A stretch of DNA of 64,000 nt from Fratercula arctica (taxonomy: Eukaryota > Chordata > Aves > Charadriiformes > Alcidae). The notes under the pieces were generated by a model. It was not told the origin of the DNA and searched no databases. It saw nothing but the letters and a program-made list of their open reading frames with translations. A program made the position numbers and the translations under genes. Of this stretch, positions 50,470 through 61,719 are shown piece after piece; positions within the stretch are counted from its first letter, which is position 1; the number at the start of each line of letters is the position of its first letter. The stretch covers positions 62,142,563-62,206,562 of the forward strand of contig CANTUZ010000002.1 of NCBI GenBank assembly GCA_947846985.1, in the 5' to 3' direction.

Positions 50470-50622
50470 GCGATTGCAGAAGGGCAGCGGCTGTCCTGGC
50501 TCTCAGAGAAGAGGCTCCTGTCGCAGCGGCTGGAACGTCTGCAGTGAGCAGTTGCAAGGCTGGACCAGGAGAAGACGGAGCTCAAGCAATACAATGCTGA
50601 GCTCAGGAGGACTCTTGAGGAG
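50470..50622 (+). pseudogene. Coiled-coil exon resembling rootletin/C-Nap1 family, with in-frame stop
   Basis: The block lies between an acceptor (CCCCGGCAG) and a donor (GAG|GTAAAA). It is 153 bp, 51 codons in phase 0. It translates to a coiled-coil pattern: AIAEGQRLSWLSEKRLLSQ, then LERLQ, then a TGA at 50,545-50,547, then AVARLDQEKTELKQYNAELR. The wording is like the C-terminal coiled coils of ciliary rootlet and centrosomal linker proteins (CROCC, CEP250), which hold centrioles together. The TGA sits where related coiled coils would have Arg (CGA), a typical CpG decay. The family call rests on memory of the wording and is not proven. The stop and the missing remainder of the gene argue for a pseudogene fragment. 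Confidence 0.5.
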
Positions 50623-51056
50623 GTAAAACAGGCTTTCGCTGCCTCTGCACAGCCTCACGGCCTCTGGAAGACAACGCATTTCCACAGACAGCACCTTGGA
50701 GTCCTCGGCTGGTTTCCTTCCCTCTCCCACTGTCCCCCGTGGCCGCACACTTCTGTCTTTTCTCTCTCTTCTGGCAGCCCGTTCCCTTCGCAAATGCACA
50801 TTCACTGCGGTACCACCCTCCTTCCCCAGTGTCCCCCCACACACACACATGGGACACTCTTGTGCCAGGAACTCTTTCCTCCTGCTCGCTCTTTTCCATC
50901 GGCTACTTCGAGTGCTTTTTGGCTTTTTGGCCCCAGCGTTCTGTGGTGCAATTCACAGTCTCTGAGCAGCCATCTCCTTGCCATGGTGTCCAGAGGTCCT
51001 TTTGCTCCTTGTTTGGTGGCAGGTTTCTGTGACCCTTTCTCCTAGCCAAGGTGCAG
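50623..51056 (+). other. Probable intron between two coiled-coil exons
   Basis: It starts with GTAAAA after the first coiled-coil exon and ends in CCAAGGTGCAG before the second, with a pyrimidine-rich CCTTTCTCCTAG upstream. Both flanking exons keep phase 0 across it. The overlapping frames inside it on both strands have no domain signature. Confidence 0.45.
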
Positions 51057-51170
51057 GTGGAACGCGAACGGAGGAGACTGAGGAGACATTGCAGAGGTCG
51101 GGCGCTGCCAGATGCAGGGGGATTTTCTCTCTCCGAGTCTGAGCAGCACACGATGCCGGCTTCTCGGCAG
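51057..51170 (+). pseudogene. Second coiled-coil exon of the same gene remnant
   Basis: It starts after an AG at 51,055-51,056 and ends at a donor CAG|GTGAGA. At 114 bp it is 38 codons in phase 0. It continues the first exon's heptad pattern directly: ...RRTLEE joins VERERRRLRR, followed by a GGFSLSESE linker. No stop occurs inside. No further exon was found before the inverted repeat that begins 80 bp later, so the gene seems to be cut here. Rootletin-like identity has the same uncertainty as for the first exon. Confidence 0.5.
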
Positions 51171-51249
51171 GTGAGAATGGGATCTTCCTTGGTGGGAGGA
51201 GGCTCTGGCCAGATGGAGGAACGATGGCACGTTTTGTTGGTCCTGCCTG

Positions 51250-51910
51250 GGGATGAAATTACTGTTGAGGTTATTCAGATGCAAAGTAACTTCTTTTTGT
51301 TTTTTTCTTTTAAATTACTAAATGAAATGATGAAAAACAATCCTCTAGCACATGCTTGGTATTGAATCGGTCTGCAAACCTGGTGCAATGAGGGCAGAAA
51401 GCTGCCAGACTATGTCTATTCAGTTAAAGAATCTCCAGATTGCTATGCCCGCTCCGTGTGAAGAGGCAGGCCCTCACACTTGTGCGGATGTGGCTCTGAT
51501 GGATCAGCCGGCAGAGTGAGGTGAGAGACGAAGTCCCTTGCCAGGAGTACCCCCTGTGCAGAGGGCTGTTAGGAGCAAGACAGTCTGACAGGAGCAAGGG
51601 CTTCAAATCAGACATAATTTATCAGCTAAAACCTGTGTTTTGAGTCACGCTTGAAAAGGAACCGGTAGCCAGTGCATTTTAAGAGCATGCTTTCCTCTTT
51701 GCAAAGGGCCCTGCAAGGCAAAGGGATGCTGGAACAGCACATCCTGAAATAATTACCTCTAGCTGTACTAATTGCCTTCCCATATAGTGCTGTATCTAGC
51801 AACAAGCCAGACTGGAAGTATCCAGTTCCTTGATAATTGCACTGCCTGCCCTGTCAGAAAATACAGGTCCCATCTTTTAGCCAATGTAGATGGATATTTT
51901 TTTGGAAATG
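51250..51910 (+). repeat. Left copy of a ~660-bp inverted duplication
   Basis: From GGGATGAAATTACTGTTGAG to GGATATTTTTTTGGAA this is the reverse complement of about 61,720-62,378. By eye, the first ~550 bp differ at about 7 positions, while the last ~100 bp differ at about 12. A 63-codon minus-strand frame (51,615-51,424) is kept open in both copies with one amino-acid change. I do not recognise the sequence; LTR-type termini are not visible. Confidence 0.92.
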
Positions 51911-52035
51911 CATCTCTAGACACCTTTTCTATACTCATACCATACTTGTTGCCATTATTGCTTCTTTTCTTGGGTACAATTTTAGGTTACCTATTTTTGA
52001 AAGACTTGGATAATTTTTCTTCATTCAAGTTGTGA
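51772..52035 (+). other. Open frame with a hydrophobic segment, start unclear
   Basis: The frame from about 51,772 has no ATG at its head (it begins at TTG). It includes the hydrophobic stretch LIPYLLPLLLLFLGTILGY, which could be a membrane segment, then stops at 52,035. The N-terminal half lies in the inverted repeat and the hydrophobic half is outside it. It may be a relic of a transposon or viral membrane protein; no family is recognised. Confidence 0.2.
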
Positions 52036-55000
52036 AATAAATCACTCGGGACAATTACTATTTGAGTGAATTAACTTTGGTTCTTCATTAACTTCTTCCT
52101 GATTAGAAATTTGGGTTGGAATCATTGGGAATAAAGGAGGAGAAGACATTGCAGATGTACCAGGGGGGTCTCTGACTTTGTAATCCCACTGTTAACTCTG
52201 GAAGCGAGAGTTGAATTTGCCTACCTCTTCACCATATGTCAATAATACTCACCATAATGAAGCCTATGTATTCAGTGCTGTACTTTTGCACAGTTTCACA
52301 GCAATGTGCAGGCATTTGAAAGTGCAGCCTCTTCTCTCACCTCATTTCTTCTCTGAGTACTTCTCCCCAGGTGCACGTTAGCACAAACCCTCTTCTGAAA
52401 GGTCTAAAAAGCAGGATTTTCCTGTGGGCTAGAGCTTTTACAGCTGAGACAGTATGAAGACAATGATGACATGATGTGAAACAAAGGAGGAATGTAATCT
52501 AAAATCAGACAGGTTATGCCCATAAGCTGTTTTTTTGGCTCAATTGTTACTAATCTCATCATTTCCGGCTCTGGATTTTATTGTTTACTTGCATCAATGT
52601 TTTTAGTGTTCCTTTCATCTTTACGGAATTTGTAAATAATTGCCTCACTTTCCCCCTATGTTATTGGTTTTTTTGTTGGGTTTTTTTGTTAAATTGCTAG
52701 AGAAAACCATCAAAGGCTAAGAAGAAAAGAGATACTTAATTATGGGTAGCCCTTTTTTTGTGGGATCACAGTGAACCCAATTGCAGAATCTGTTTCAGGC
52801 AAGCAAAATTTTCCTGAATAGGGGTTTTCTGTAAATTCGCAAGAGACCGTGCCGACCAAGGAGAAAGGCTGGCACACAAAATATAGAATTACAAGGGTAA
52901 ATATTTATTCCTGTGCATGAAGTGTCCCCGCCAAATTGGGTCACCCCAAATGGGCTTTCACACAGGTTTCTTACACCCTTGGAGCGCTGAGGTGCAACAC
53001 AGTTTGAGTAATCACCAACACTCATGCTACAGATTACCAAAGGCAGTAAAACTTTTCAAAGCAACTATATTTCTGCAGCATTTTTGCTGCCTTCCTTGGC
53101 AGCAAAATGTCCCTGGAGTTAGTTTTGCTATTGTTACTTACTGATGATGCCAGACAACGCTGGGAGAGTTTCAGAGACGTGCTAGAGGGCAAGGGTGCTG
53201 GCGTTACTTTGGTTGCCCAGAGGTGACTTATATCCTTCATGGACAGCTCTAAGCTTCTAGGAAGCCAAGTCCTTCTTTCCAGGGCCGGGCAGTCCTTGTG
53301 TTTGTTTTACTTCAGCATGAGCAATACCAAAGTCTCCAGGAAATTTCCACTACCTCGTTACATTGTGGGGTATAATGTGATCAAGTAGGTATTAACAAAG
53401 TGAATACACTTTCCTACTATAAAGCCCGATGGCTACAATAGTTAGGGAAGGGAGTTTCCAGAACAGGTTTTAATCCCCTTGTGTCCTGTAGAACCTGAGA
53501 AGCATGTAGAAACTCCTACCACACCAAAATCGTGTGTTTTGCATTAATGGGCAAGAGTATGAGCAACTGCATATGACGAAGGGCTGTGTTTGCTGTTGCT
53601 TTCTCCTTACGCCACTCCCCTTATCAGTAGCAAACAGGTATCAAAAAAGCCATTTTATTGTGACTACTAATTAAATGTTTGTCTTTTCATTTCAGAGGAA
53701 TGAAGATCAAGATCAAATGAATACTACCCATGAGCTCTGCCCATTCAGGACATTTGCTATTTAATTGTGCACTGAGGAGGAGTCCTGTAACAAGTCAGCC
53801 CATATGCACAAAGCAGAGAAACCCATCACGATGCCTGCTTCCTGCCAGTTGTTGTCCCTTCTTTAACGGACCTGTTGAGAGCGTGTCAAACACTAGGTGG
53901 ACCTAGTTCCCAGCCAAGCTTCTCCTCCCATTCTCTGAACACTCTGCCGTAACTACCTCTTCTCCTTGGCAAAGACAGACAGCAACCAGCACCTTTTGAA
54001 CATCCCATTGGTATCACACTCCAAGTCAGTAACTAAGATGCCCAAAGAAGCAGGCTGGCAATCTGCTCACGTAAGCAAACAAAAGCCTACAGCTTCTCCA
54101 AAAGCTTACTCCGTGCTTGCTAGAGAAAACTCGTTCCAATGTGTTCAGGATATTTAGTTGGAAAATGCAACGTGCTGCTTTCACACAGCACAAAGCTTTT
54201 CTAATAGCGAGCAGCAACTCCAAGTTTTTAACAATTGCACAGGAAACTGCATCTTCAGACTAAACAACGTATGTATGGTAAACCTTTGCTTTGTCTCTTA
54301 CATAGTCCTACTTCACTCAGCAACAGGACCCAGCGTCCAACAGTGGGCCCTTGGAAGGAGCACATGGAACAATCATCGCACTCGTGCTATCAATTAAAAG
54401 GCACACAGAAACGGACCAATTCCTTGACTCTCGTTCTCGTTTGTAAGCAAATACGTATGGGTTGGCTTTCAAGGCTATGCAAGAAAAAGATGTTCCTATA
54501 CATTTCCGAGCTGCACATAAAAGTCTTTGCTCTAGAGGTTAAACGTTTCTTATGCTGTAAGTTAAACAACAGGAAGAGCCGTACGCTTCAGATGATTAAG
54601 CTTCAGAGGGGAAGTCAGCTAATGAAAACACCTAGCATCAAGAACTTTGCCAAAATGTCTCACTCTACATGCATTTCTTAGTAAGTCTACAGAAAACACA
54701 GAGATGGAAACACAGAACCCGAAAGGAGCCTTCTCAGGCAAACCAGGTAAATTCCTGGTATGACAGGTGGACTAGCTCTACGATCTCTTGATCTTAAGCT
54801 CCCCAGATTCATTCTGAATTACTGCCATTCGAAAGCTGCTTTGGAACTTTGCTTTTCTGCAACTAGTAGTTTCTCATATCCAATCTGCAGCGTGTCTGCA
54901 GGCAGTTCATATCCACTTGTTCTTGTGCCAACAGTGTCTTTTAAACGGTTGTTTTGTCCTCCTTATTTTTCACTTTTTCACTGTCTCCGTGTCAGCCTGC

Positions 55001-55650
55001 ATGTCATGCAGTGGTTCAATGAATACTCCAAACACCATGAGCAAACACGGCAAGCAAAAAGAGAAGTCCCAGACTGCCACTTTCAATGGACTCTTCCACC
55101 CCCTTGCTGGTCTCCTCCTTGTGCCCGTGTCGCTGTCTTCTGCAGATGTCCGCTCAGCAAACAGAACCTGTGAACCATCTGGCTCAAAACAAACCCACCA
55201 AAACAAGGCTTACTTTTTGGAAGCCTCATTTTGTTAGCCTGCCTAGCCAAGCTCTTCTACATCCTTCTCCTCCTCCTCCTTAAAACCAGACTGCCCACGG
55301 GCTATCTCATCCAATCCTGGAATTGATTTGAAACACATAACAAGGCAAATAAAAAGGAATAGCAATAATAAAAACTTACAACAAACCCACTGTATTTGCT
55401 GTAATATTTATCATTTGAGGATTGTAAGTCTTGCTCTCCAGGATCATAATTCCAATCAGCAGCGACTGTCCGTGACATTTTATTCTGTTTCATTGAGTTC
55501 TGCCATCAAACTCCCCATACAGGCCTAGGAAAGCGTTGCATCAGTATTAGTGGACGGTCTTACTGTAAAACTTCTCTTGGAAAGCAGTCAAATGGCACCA
55601 TGTTCACAATGTATTAATGAAAAAATGTTACGTTGTTATTAATCACAGGT
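51911..55650. other. Non-coding DNA, possible antisense LTR remnant near 52.8-53.3 kb
   Basis: No supportable gene. Around 52,840-53,260 the succession GGCTGGCACACAAAATATAG, GGTAAATATTTATT and later GACTTATATCC resembles an antisense LTR (tail region first, TATA-like region last), but ends are not defined. A short acceptor-like TTTTCATTTCAG at about 53,684-53,695 is followed by only 22 open codons. Frames in 54,000-55,300 have no motifs. Confidence 0.35.
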
Positions 55651-56069
55651 CACAGAATCACAGAATGGTTCAGGTTGAAGGGACCTTAAAGATCACCCAG
55701 TTCCAACCCCCCTGCCCTGGGCAGGGACACCTCCCACTAGACCAGGCTGCTCAAAGCCCCGTCCAGCCGGGTCTTGAACACTTCCAGGGATGGGGCATCC
55801 ACAGCCTCCCTGGGCAACCTGTGCCAGTGCCTCACCACCCTCACTGGAAAGAATTTCCTCCTGATATCCAATCTAAATCTACCCTCCTTCAGTTTGAGGC
55901 CGTTACCCCTCGTTCTGTCATTACACTCCCTGATCAAGAGTCCCTCCCCATCCTTCCTGTAGGCCCCCTTTAGGTACTGGAAGGCTGCTATGAGGTCTCC
56001 CCGGAGCCTTCTCTTCTCCAGGCTGAACAGCCCCAACTCTCTCAGCCTGTCCTCCTAGCAGAGGTGCTC
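55651..56069 (-). mobile_element. CR1 LINE, 5'-truncated, minus orientation
   Basis: The plus strand starts CACAGAATCACAGAATGG and GTTCAGGTTGAAGGGACC. The minus-strand frame 56,036-55,737 (99 codons) is almost the same as the one in the CR1 copy at 49.2-49.5 kb ([21 protein letters not shown] ... TRLDGALSSLV). It ends at CTAGCAGAGGTGCTC near 56,069. Confidence 0.93.
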
Positions 56070-57070
56070 TATTGTTTCGATGGATTCGTGTCTACAACGG
56101 AACTGAGAAAGACGATTTGAAAGATGTTATGGACCCAAAATGAAAGAGCCCGAGGAAGTGCCCAAGATAAAATGCCATACTTTTATTTTACATTCAAATG
56201 CTTAGAAGGTTGTATTAAAAGTTATAATTTGACTTTTCCCAGAGTACTAGTATGTATCAAGATCTGACACTACAGACTGATGGAAATGTAGAAGAGAAAC
56301 TAAAAAGATAAGAATGAAAAATTAAGGTAAAAAAGTCTTCAGCCAGTTGTCTGACACTTACAGAATGTCATAGTATATAGGAATAAATGCAATACGACAT
56401 TTTCCAAATACGCTGTAAGAGAAATGTGAGAGAGATTAAGCATTTTCTGGCTTCCAACAGTAAAACATGCAACCTCATTAAATTCACTTTGTGACCAGGA
56501 AGTTCATCGTTCCTCTTTACCACTTAATGTCACTGAAAACAATCAATTTCTATGTATGAAATTATGTAGACTGCTTCACTCTGTTTAAAACTTCATGATT
56601 AAAAGTACTGAAATTTTCAATTTATGCAGACTGTAGGACTTCCCCACGCTATGCATCGGGAAAAAGGCAAGAAATGCATTTACTCTGATCTGTGGGGAGT
56701 GGAAAATTTGGAGCACGGGAGTGCCGTGTTTCTGTCTGACAGAACAAAGAAAAGGCTTGCCCAGATTTCTGTGCACTGGCTTGCTGCTGGCCTTCTGTGG
56801 AGACTTTGCCAGCCCTGACTCTTCCTTTTGCCTTTGTGTAGAACAGGGCTGATTTGCCGGCCTTTTTCAGCGGATTGCAGCCCCAGGAGGAGGAAGAGCT
56901 GGGCAGGACTTTTGTGTGTGTCTGTTTTGCAGTTGTTCAGCTCTGAGCAGGCCCGTGGGTGACACGGCAGCGAGAGCGCCTGGGGGAGGAGAGGGCTGCT
57001 GACACCTCTGGGACTGGGCTTCCCACGCCGGGAGATGGGTGAAGTTGGGTGTGCGTGCTGTCCCCGGCAG
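56070..57070. other. Unassigned DNA grading from AT-rich to GC-rich
   Basis: From 56,070 to about 56,620 it is AT-rich with nothing recognisable. From 56,850 the composition becomes GC-rich, with two acceptor-like sites (GCCTTTTTCAG at about 56,868; GTCTGTTTTGCAG at about 56,934). Neither is followed by a long stop-free exon in a consistent frame, and both may belong to a decayed gene. Confidence 0.35.
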
Positions 57071-57244
57071 ATGCTGGAGGGCAACTGAGCGCCAGCTGGA
57101 GCGCCCTGCTTCCAGCGGGGAGAGCAAGGCTGCTGCTGAAGGGACAAGCTGTCAGGATGATGCCAGAGCCAAGGAGCAGAAAGGAAGGATTCCCAAAATG
57201 CCAGAGAGCTCCCTTCAGCATGGATGGCTACAGCTTTGCAACGG
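57071..57244 (+). pseudogene. Splice-bounded open block, possible exon of an unidentified gene
   Basis: It is bounded by TGTCCCCGGCAG and ACGG|GTGAGC. At 174 bp (a multiple of three) it is open in one frame, reading ATERQLERPASSGESKAAAE then a charged stretch with ARAKEQKGRIPK. The composition would fit a coiled-coil or disordered charged segment, and it lies on the same strand as the rootletin-like exons 6 kb to the left, but I cannot tie them together. A 376-codon frame runs across it on the other strand and is the main alternative explanation for the open reading. Confidence 0.28.
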
Positions 57245-58934
57245 GTGAGCCATCTGGCCAGGAAACACAGGAGACTTTCCTGGGTTTTCCCGGGTTTCCC
57301 GCATTCTGGTGAAAATGATGAGTTGTCCATAAAGCATGGAGGGCCAAGGAATCTCGAGGTGAGGCCTGGGCTGCTTTGAGCTCTGCACGTGGCTGGTGGA
57401 AAAAGATGGTTATGGCCATGACTGAGCCCCCGGCTGCCAGAGCAGAGGCTGGGACTGGCTGGAGGACGGTGGGGGGAGTTGGACACCGAAAATGGAGGAG
57501 AGGGAGAGGGAGAGGAGGCTGAGCAGATTGGCAAGGAGAAAGAGCCAGCTTTGGAGATGGGCAGCCACGGGAGATGATCTGGGGCTCTCCCTTCCTCTGC
57601 CAAGAGTCCTGCAAAGAGCTTGTGTCCTTTTCCCAAGCTTGGAGAAGCTCCAGTGTTTGTGCCGGCTCCTCCACAGCCCCGTGCAGCACCTGGAAGCGCC
57701 ACCATCCTGCTGGTTGGACTTCTTAGAAAACCCAGCTCCCCAGCCTGCTGGCAGGCACCTCTCTGCGCTCTGCAGGCGGACAGCTGAGCCCCAGCAGGGC
57801 AAATATCCACAGAGAAAGGAGGGGCAATGCCAAATTCAAGCTTGTGGTGAACTGCAACATTTGAGTCACTTCCTTGCCATCTTTAAATGGCTACAAGAAG
57901 GCAGTCCAGCAGCAGGCTCCCCAGCAGGACCCAGCTCCTCTCCTTTGCTCTGCTGGATCTGGTGGAACGGCTGTCTGAAAAGCCTTTTCAAGCAGAAAAA
58001 AATGGAAGTGGAGACTTTGAAATTCAGCACATTTTTAAAATAAGAGATCTAATACATCATGGAGGCACGCACTTACTTCTCCTGACATTTGCTTTCTAAC
58101 AAACCAAGAAGAGTTTTTAAAATGTTTTAGTCCTGTCTACATTCATTCCCAAAAAACAACTTCACCCAACTTTTTCCTTTCAACTCCAAGCCAGTTGTCA
58201 TCACTTATAAGGGTCAGGCTGACATCACTGGAGAAAATCCCACTGGCTTCAAGGAAACAAAAATTTAGCCACTGATTCCAAAAGTCAAGAAAACCAACCA
58301 CAGTTCCCAGCTGGGACATGGCTCTGTGTCAGGAGTTACTCGGAGACTTTCAGAAATTGTGATTCGTGCCCGTCTCCCGTATCAATGGAGCCAACCTGCT
58401 GCGAGCTGCTCTGTCGTGCCTACAGAGGATACAAAGCTAAACCAGCTTTCAGCTACCTTTTTGCCCAAGCAATTCAGTTTTAGACATTTGGCTTCAGCAG
58501 TCCCCGGTCTGGCCCCTCTTTCAGCCTTCTCCAGGGACCCAAGAGTGGCCACCGATGCTCTGAGGGTGCAGATGCTCATCAAGGCTGGCAGCCGGGAAAG
58601 CAGAGCGGGGAAGTATTGATATCTGTCATCGAATTTAAAGTTAACCATGGCTCTGTAGTTAATCAAGTTTTATGTATTGCCTCCATAGTGTGGTGGTGCA
58701 GCTGCCCCCGCCCCGCATCCTTCAGGCCACTCGGTACTTGGTGTGATCTCCCTCCCAACCTGGGATGCAGAATGTGACACAATGGTCCAACATGAAAGAA
58801 AAGGCAGAGAGCAACAGAGCAGAACACAGTAGTGTGCCCAGTCCCCATGGTTCCTGCTGTTTGAAGATGGTAACCTCAATGGATCACTCCTGACACCATA
58901 TGGATTGTGGCCACAGAGGGGGAAATACCAGGAC
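57245..58934. other. Unassigned DNA, GC-rich at left
   Basis: It contains several overlapping open frames on both strands (for example minus 57,810-56,680 and plus 57,492-58,043), low-complexity Pro/Ser/Cys-rich in translation and without family features. They follow from GC-rich composition. From 58,050 to 58,930 no repeat or gene is recognised. Confidence 0.35.
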
Positions 58935-59205
58935 CCTCAAGACAGGTGGGTATCCCCCAGCACAGACCGGTGCAAGGGCTTGTTCCTCCCCAGGAACAGG
59001 ACTTTGCCCTTCCCCTTGTTGAACAGCGTGAGGTTCCTGGTAGCCCCTTTCTGCAACCTGTCAAGGTCCCTTTGGTTGGCAGCATGACCCTCTGCTGTGT
59101 GAGCCTCTGCTCCCAGTTGTGTGCCATCTGCAAGCAGTCTGAGGGTACACTGCCCCATCATCCAGATCACCCGAACAGGTGAACAGGACCCGCAAAGTGC
59201 AGTGC
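58935..59205 (-). mobile_element. CR1 internal fragment, minus orientation
   Basis: Minus-strand translation gives QRDLDRLQKGATRNLTLFNK followed by VLFLGRNKPLH, matching the CR1 ORF2 region just after the FADD motif (compare [20 protein letters not shown] in the 20.8 kb copy). The first FADD part is also visible as decayed LLADGTQLG. No CR1 3' terminus is attached. Confidence 0.8.
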
Positions 59206-59529
59206 AGTGTGTGCAGACATGCACTTTGATATGACATAACCTGTCACAGAAAGTTCAGAAATTGAGGGGGAAAATACATATTTTGGTGGGTTTTTTGACA
59301 AAAACATTGCTTTCCCCTTTGATTCCAAGAAGCTGTTAGATGGTGTTCAGAAGTTTCTTTTGTCTGTTTTACACTCCTGCGAAAAACATTGTGGGATCTA
59401 GTGGTTAATGCTCTCAGGGAAATCGAATACTTTGGAAAACCCACTCTTTTGGGCAGTGAGTCACAGACACTGGGCTAGGCAGGGACTGCTCAGCCTGGGA
59501 GGGTCTCCGGGTGTTGCAGGCAGAGTGAT

Positions 59530-60065
59530 TAACTTCACTTGTAAGAGAGAAGTAGTGAAATATTTATTAACATAAAACAGTGATTTAACAAAGTTAGAAG
59601 TGGATGCGACAGTGTTTTACAAGATTCGATGCCAGGGTACACTTGATTATTTACTGCATAGAGGCCAGGGTCAGACAAGCTGTCAGGGAGACCCTCCCTG
59701 TTGAGTCACGAGGTTCAGAAAGGACCCCTTTGCTTTCTAAACTCCTTCTCAGAGAGGAGTCTAGGTGCGGCTGGATCCAGTCCTAGTCCCAGACTTGGTC
59801 AACAGTTTATGTCTATAGGATTATATATGCACAATCAATCCTTTATATCACTTAGCTAAGATTTCAAAGTTTAGCATGCCATTAGTCGCTTACCGAGAAT
59901 CTGTTGCGGCAAGGAATCTCTCAGCCTCAAGGAGCAGAACCTTAAGCGAGCATCCCCACTCAAGGGGAGATCCTGTCGTGCAGCCTGCTGCCATGCAGGA
60001 GAGCTCAAAGGACTCTTGGGCGTCCACTATTTATAGAGTGAGATAATTGACCTATAGTCATATTC
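59530..60065 (-). mobile_element. Antisense LTR of an avian ERV (solo)
   Basis: The order AGTGAAATATTTATTAACAT, GATTTAACAAAGTTAGAAG, GTACACTTGATTATTTACTG, GAGTCTAGGTGCGGCTGGAT, TTATATCACTTAGCTAAG and GTCCACTATTTATAGAG reads like a bird LTR on the minus strand: polyadenylation region at left, inverted TATA (CTATAAATAG on the minus strand) near 60,028. I recognise the pattern from memory but cannot name the subfamily. Exact ends are not visible. No proviral coding sequence is attached. Confidence 0.55.
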
Positions 60066-60190
60066 ACAAAGGAACAAGATATCTAGGTCCCCACTCCAGA
60101 CCATGTGTTGACTATGTTGCCAGACATCCCCCTTAGTTGAAGTGCAACTCATAAAAACTCCTGCTGATGGCCATGGCTTGAGCAGGAGCC

Positions 60191-60229
60191 GGGGTGGGGT
60201 GGGGGGTGGGGGGAAAGGGGGAAAACGGG
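60191..60229 (+). repeat. G-run cluster with G-quadruplex potential
   Basis: Six runs of three to six G are separated by one to five bases: GGGGTGGGGTGGGGGGTGGG and onward to ACGGG. This fits the four-tract rule for intramolecular G-quadruplexes on the plus strand. It lies about 130 bases from the possible promoter side of the antisense LTR, though a link is speculative. Confidence 0.75.
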
Positions 60230-61627
60230 AGAGCACACCGCCACACCAGGGTCCCAGGTTTCCCACAGTGCTGACTGCTGTGGCTGCTGCCTGTTCTTTC
60301 TGCAATGCTGATGGCAGCCAGCTGTTGGGGCTGTCCTTGGGAAGGGCACCAGAGCTGGGAAAACCCCTGGGAGAGAGAGGTAGGGAGACAAGCTCTTCTC
60401 CAGAGATTTGCAAGAAACTCTCCTCATCATCCCTTGTCTAGCTCATAAGATGCTCTGTGTGACAAGGGAAGGTGCCTGTTGGTCCAATGTATCATGCTCT
60501 GTAGGGCTCTCCCCTCAGGGTCCTTTGACCTACCCATCCTCCAGCAGCCATTCCAGTGGCTGGGGGGTCTCACGTAGATCCCCTGACATGTCCCATAGTT
60601 CCACTCAAGGTCTCGTGCCTCAGACTGTGCTTGCAGGGCATGATTTCTTCCTGTTGTCAAGGGCTGAATTCCAATTAAATGCCCCTGGGCAATCTGGAGC
60701 TAAGCAAACCTTTTTCTATGGGTCCCACTGCTTTGCAGTCCATGGGCATGATTCATCTCCGGCATGGGAGCTGAGGATACAAGCTGACCTAGTTTGGAAA
60801 CTGGTCTCTCTCCCTCCAGGCAACTCCAGACCCCTGCTTTTTCCTTTGGCTTTTCCAGCCTGATGATTTCCACCATCATCTTCTACCTATCCTACCTTAA
60901 ATGTCTTTGTCACAGCTATTACTACAGTGACACAGCACTAAAAATCCCACCAAAATTCAGATCACTGGCAAAGGAGAAGAAGGACAGAGGAAAATAAATT
61001 CTGTTCTGTTTTGAAAGATACCTTTTTGGCCTCCTATAGCTACCAGTGGTTGAGAAAAATGGGGAAAAAAATTCAGGTCAGCCACATGCTTGTTTTTAAC
61101 TCTGAGATTGCAATTTTGTGATTATTCTGGGATGTGAAAGATTTTAAAATTAAAACTGGCTTCCAACTCCCGTAGACATGTTTTTTTGGTTTCATGCCAT
61201 CAATGTTGCAATGGGTTTGGATGCCTTGATTAATTTTCCTCTAAATTAAAAAATACAGCAAAAGAAGAAACAAATGACAGAGTCACAAAAGCCTTTGGTG
61301 TCACTAAAAACATATTCTTTTCAACATGGAAAGCAAGAACAGACAAGCACAGAACAGTTCCCGCAGAACAGACAAGCTTTCAAGGTCCATACGTCCTGCA
61401 TCAGCTGTGTGCCTCTCCCCTGAAACAGCTGCACCTACTTGCTTCACAGAAAAACCTTTTTCCAAAAGCCAAGCCATGGCAATCCAGATGTCAGGAAAGA
61501 CAGAGCTGTGTGACCAGTGTAGGGAGGTGTGAGGAGGAATCAGAGGGAGAGGTTTTTGATGTCTTTTGTATGGTGTGACTGCAAGGTACTTGGGATGAGA
61601 TACAAACCCAAGATCTGTCCATAGTAA

Positions 61628-61671
61628 GAAAAGGAAAAGAAAAAGGGAAAAGGAAAAGAAAAAGGGAAAAG
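61628..61671 (+). repeat. 19-bp purine-only tandem repeat
   Basis: The unit GAAAAGGAAAAGAAAAAGG is present twice in tandem plus a partial third. It lies about 50 bases outside the inner end of the right-hand copy of the inverted duplication. Confidence 0.85.
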
Positions 61672-61719
61672 TAAAGAAAAGGATTGTTAAAGCAAGAAGA
61701 CAGCCAAGTTACATCTGCT

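Larger units (their letters stand above)
60066..61719. other. Unassigned DNA with G-rich and purine-rich tracts
   Basis: There is no gene I can support. A G-run cluster lies at 60,191-60,229 and a 19-bp purine repeat at 61,628-61,671; these are listed separately. The 151-codon plus frame at 60,408-60,863 has no motif. Confidence 0.4.

Noticed and set aside
56680..57810. 376-codon minus-strand open frame
   Set aside because: The translation is Pro/Ser/Cys-rich without domains, the region is GC-rich, and several other frames are open at the same place; a splice-bounded block lies on the other strand.
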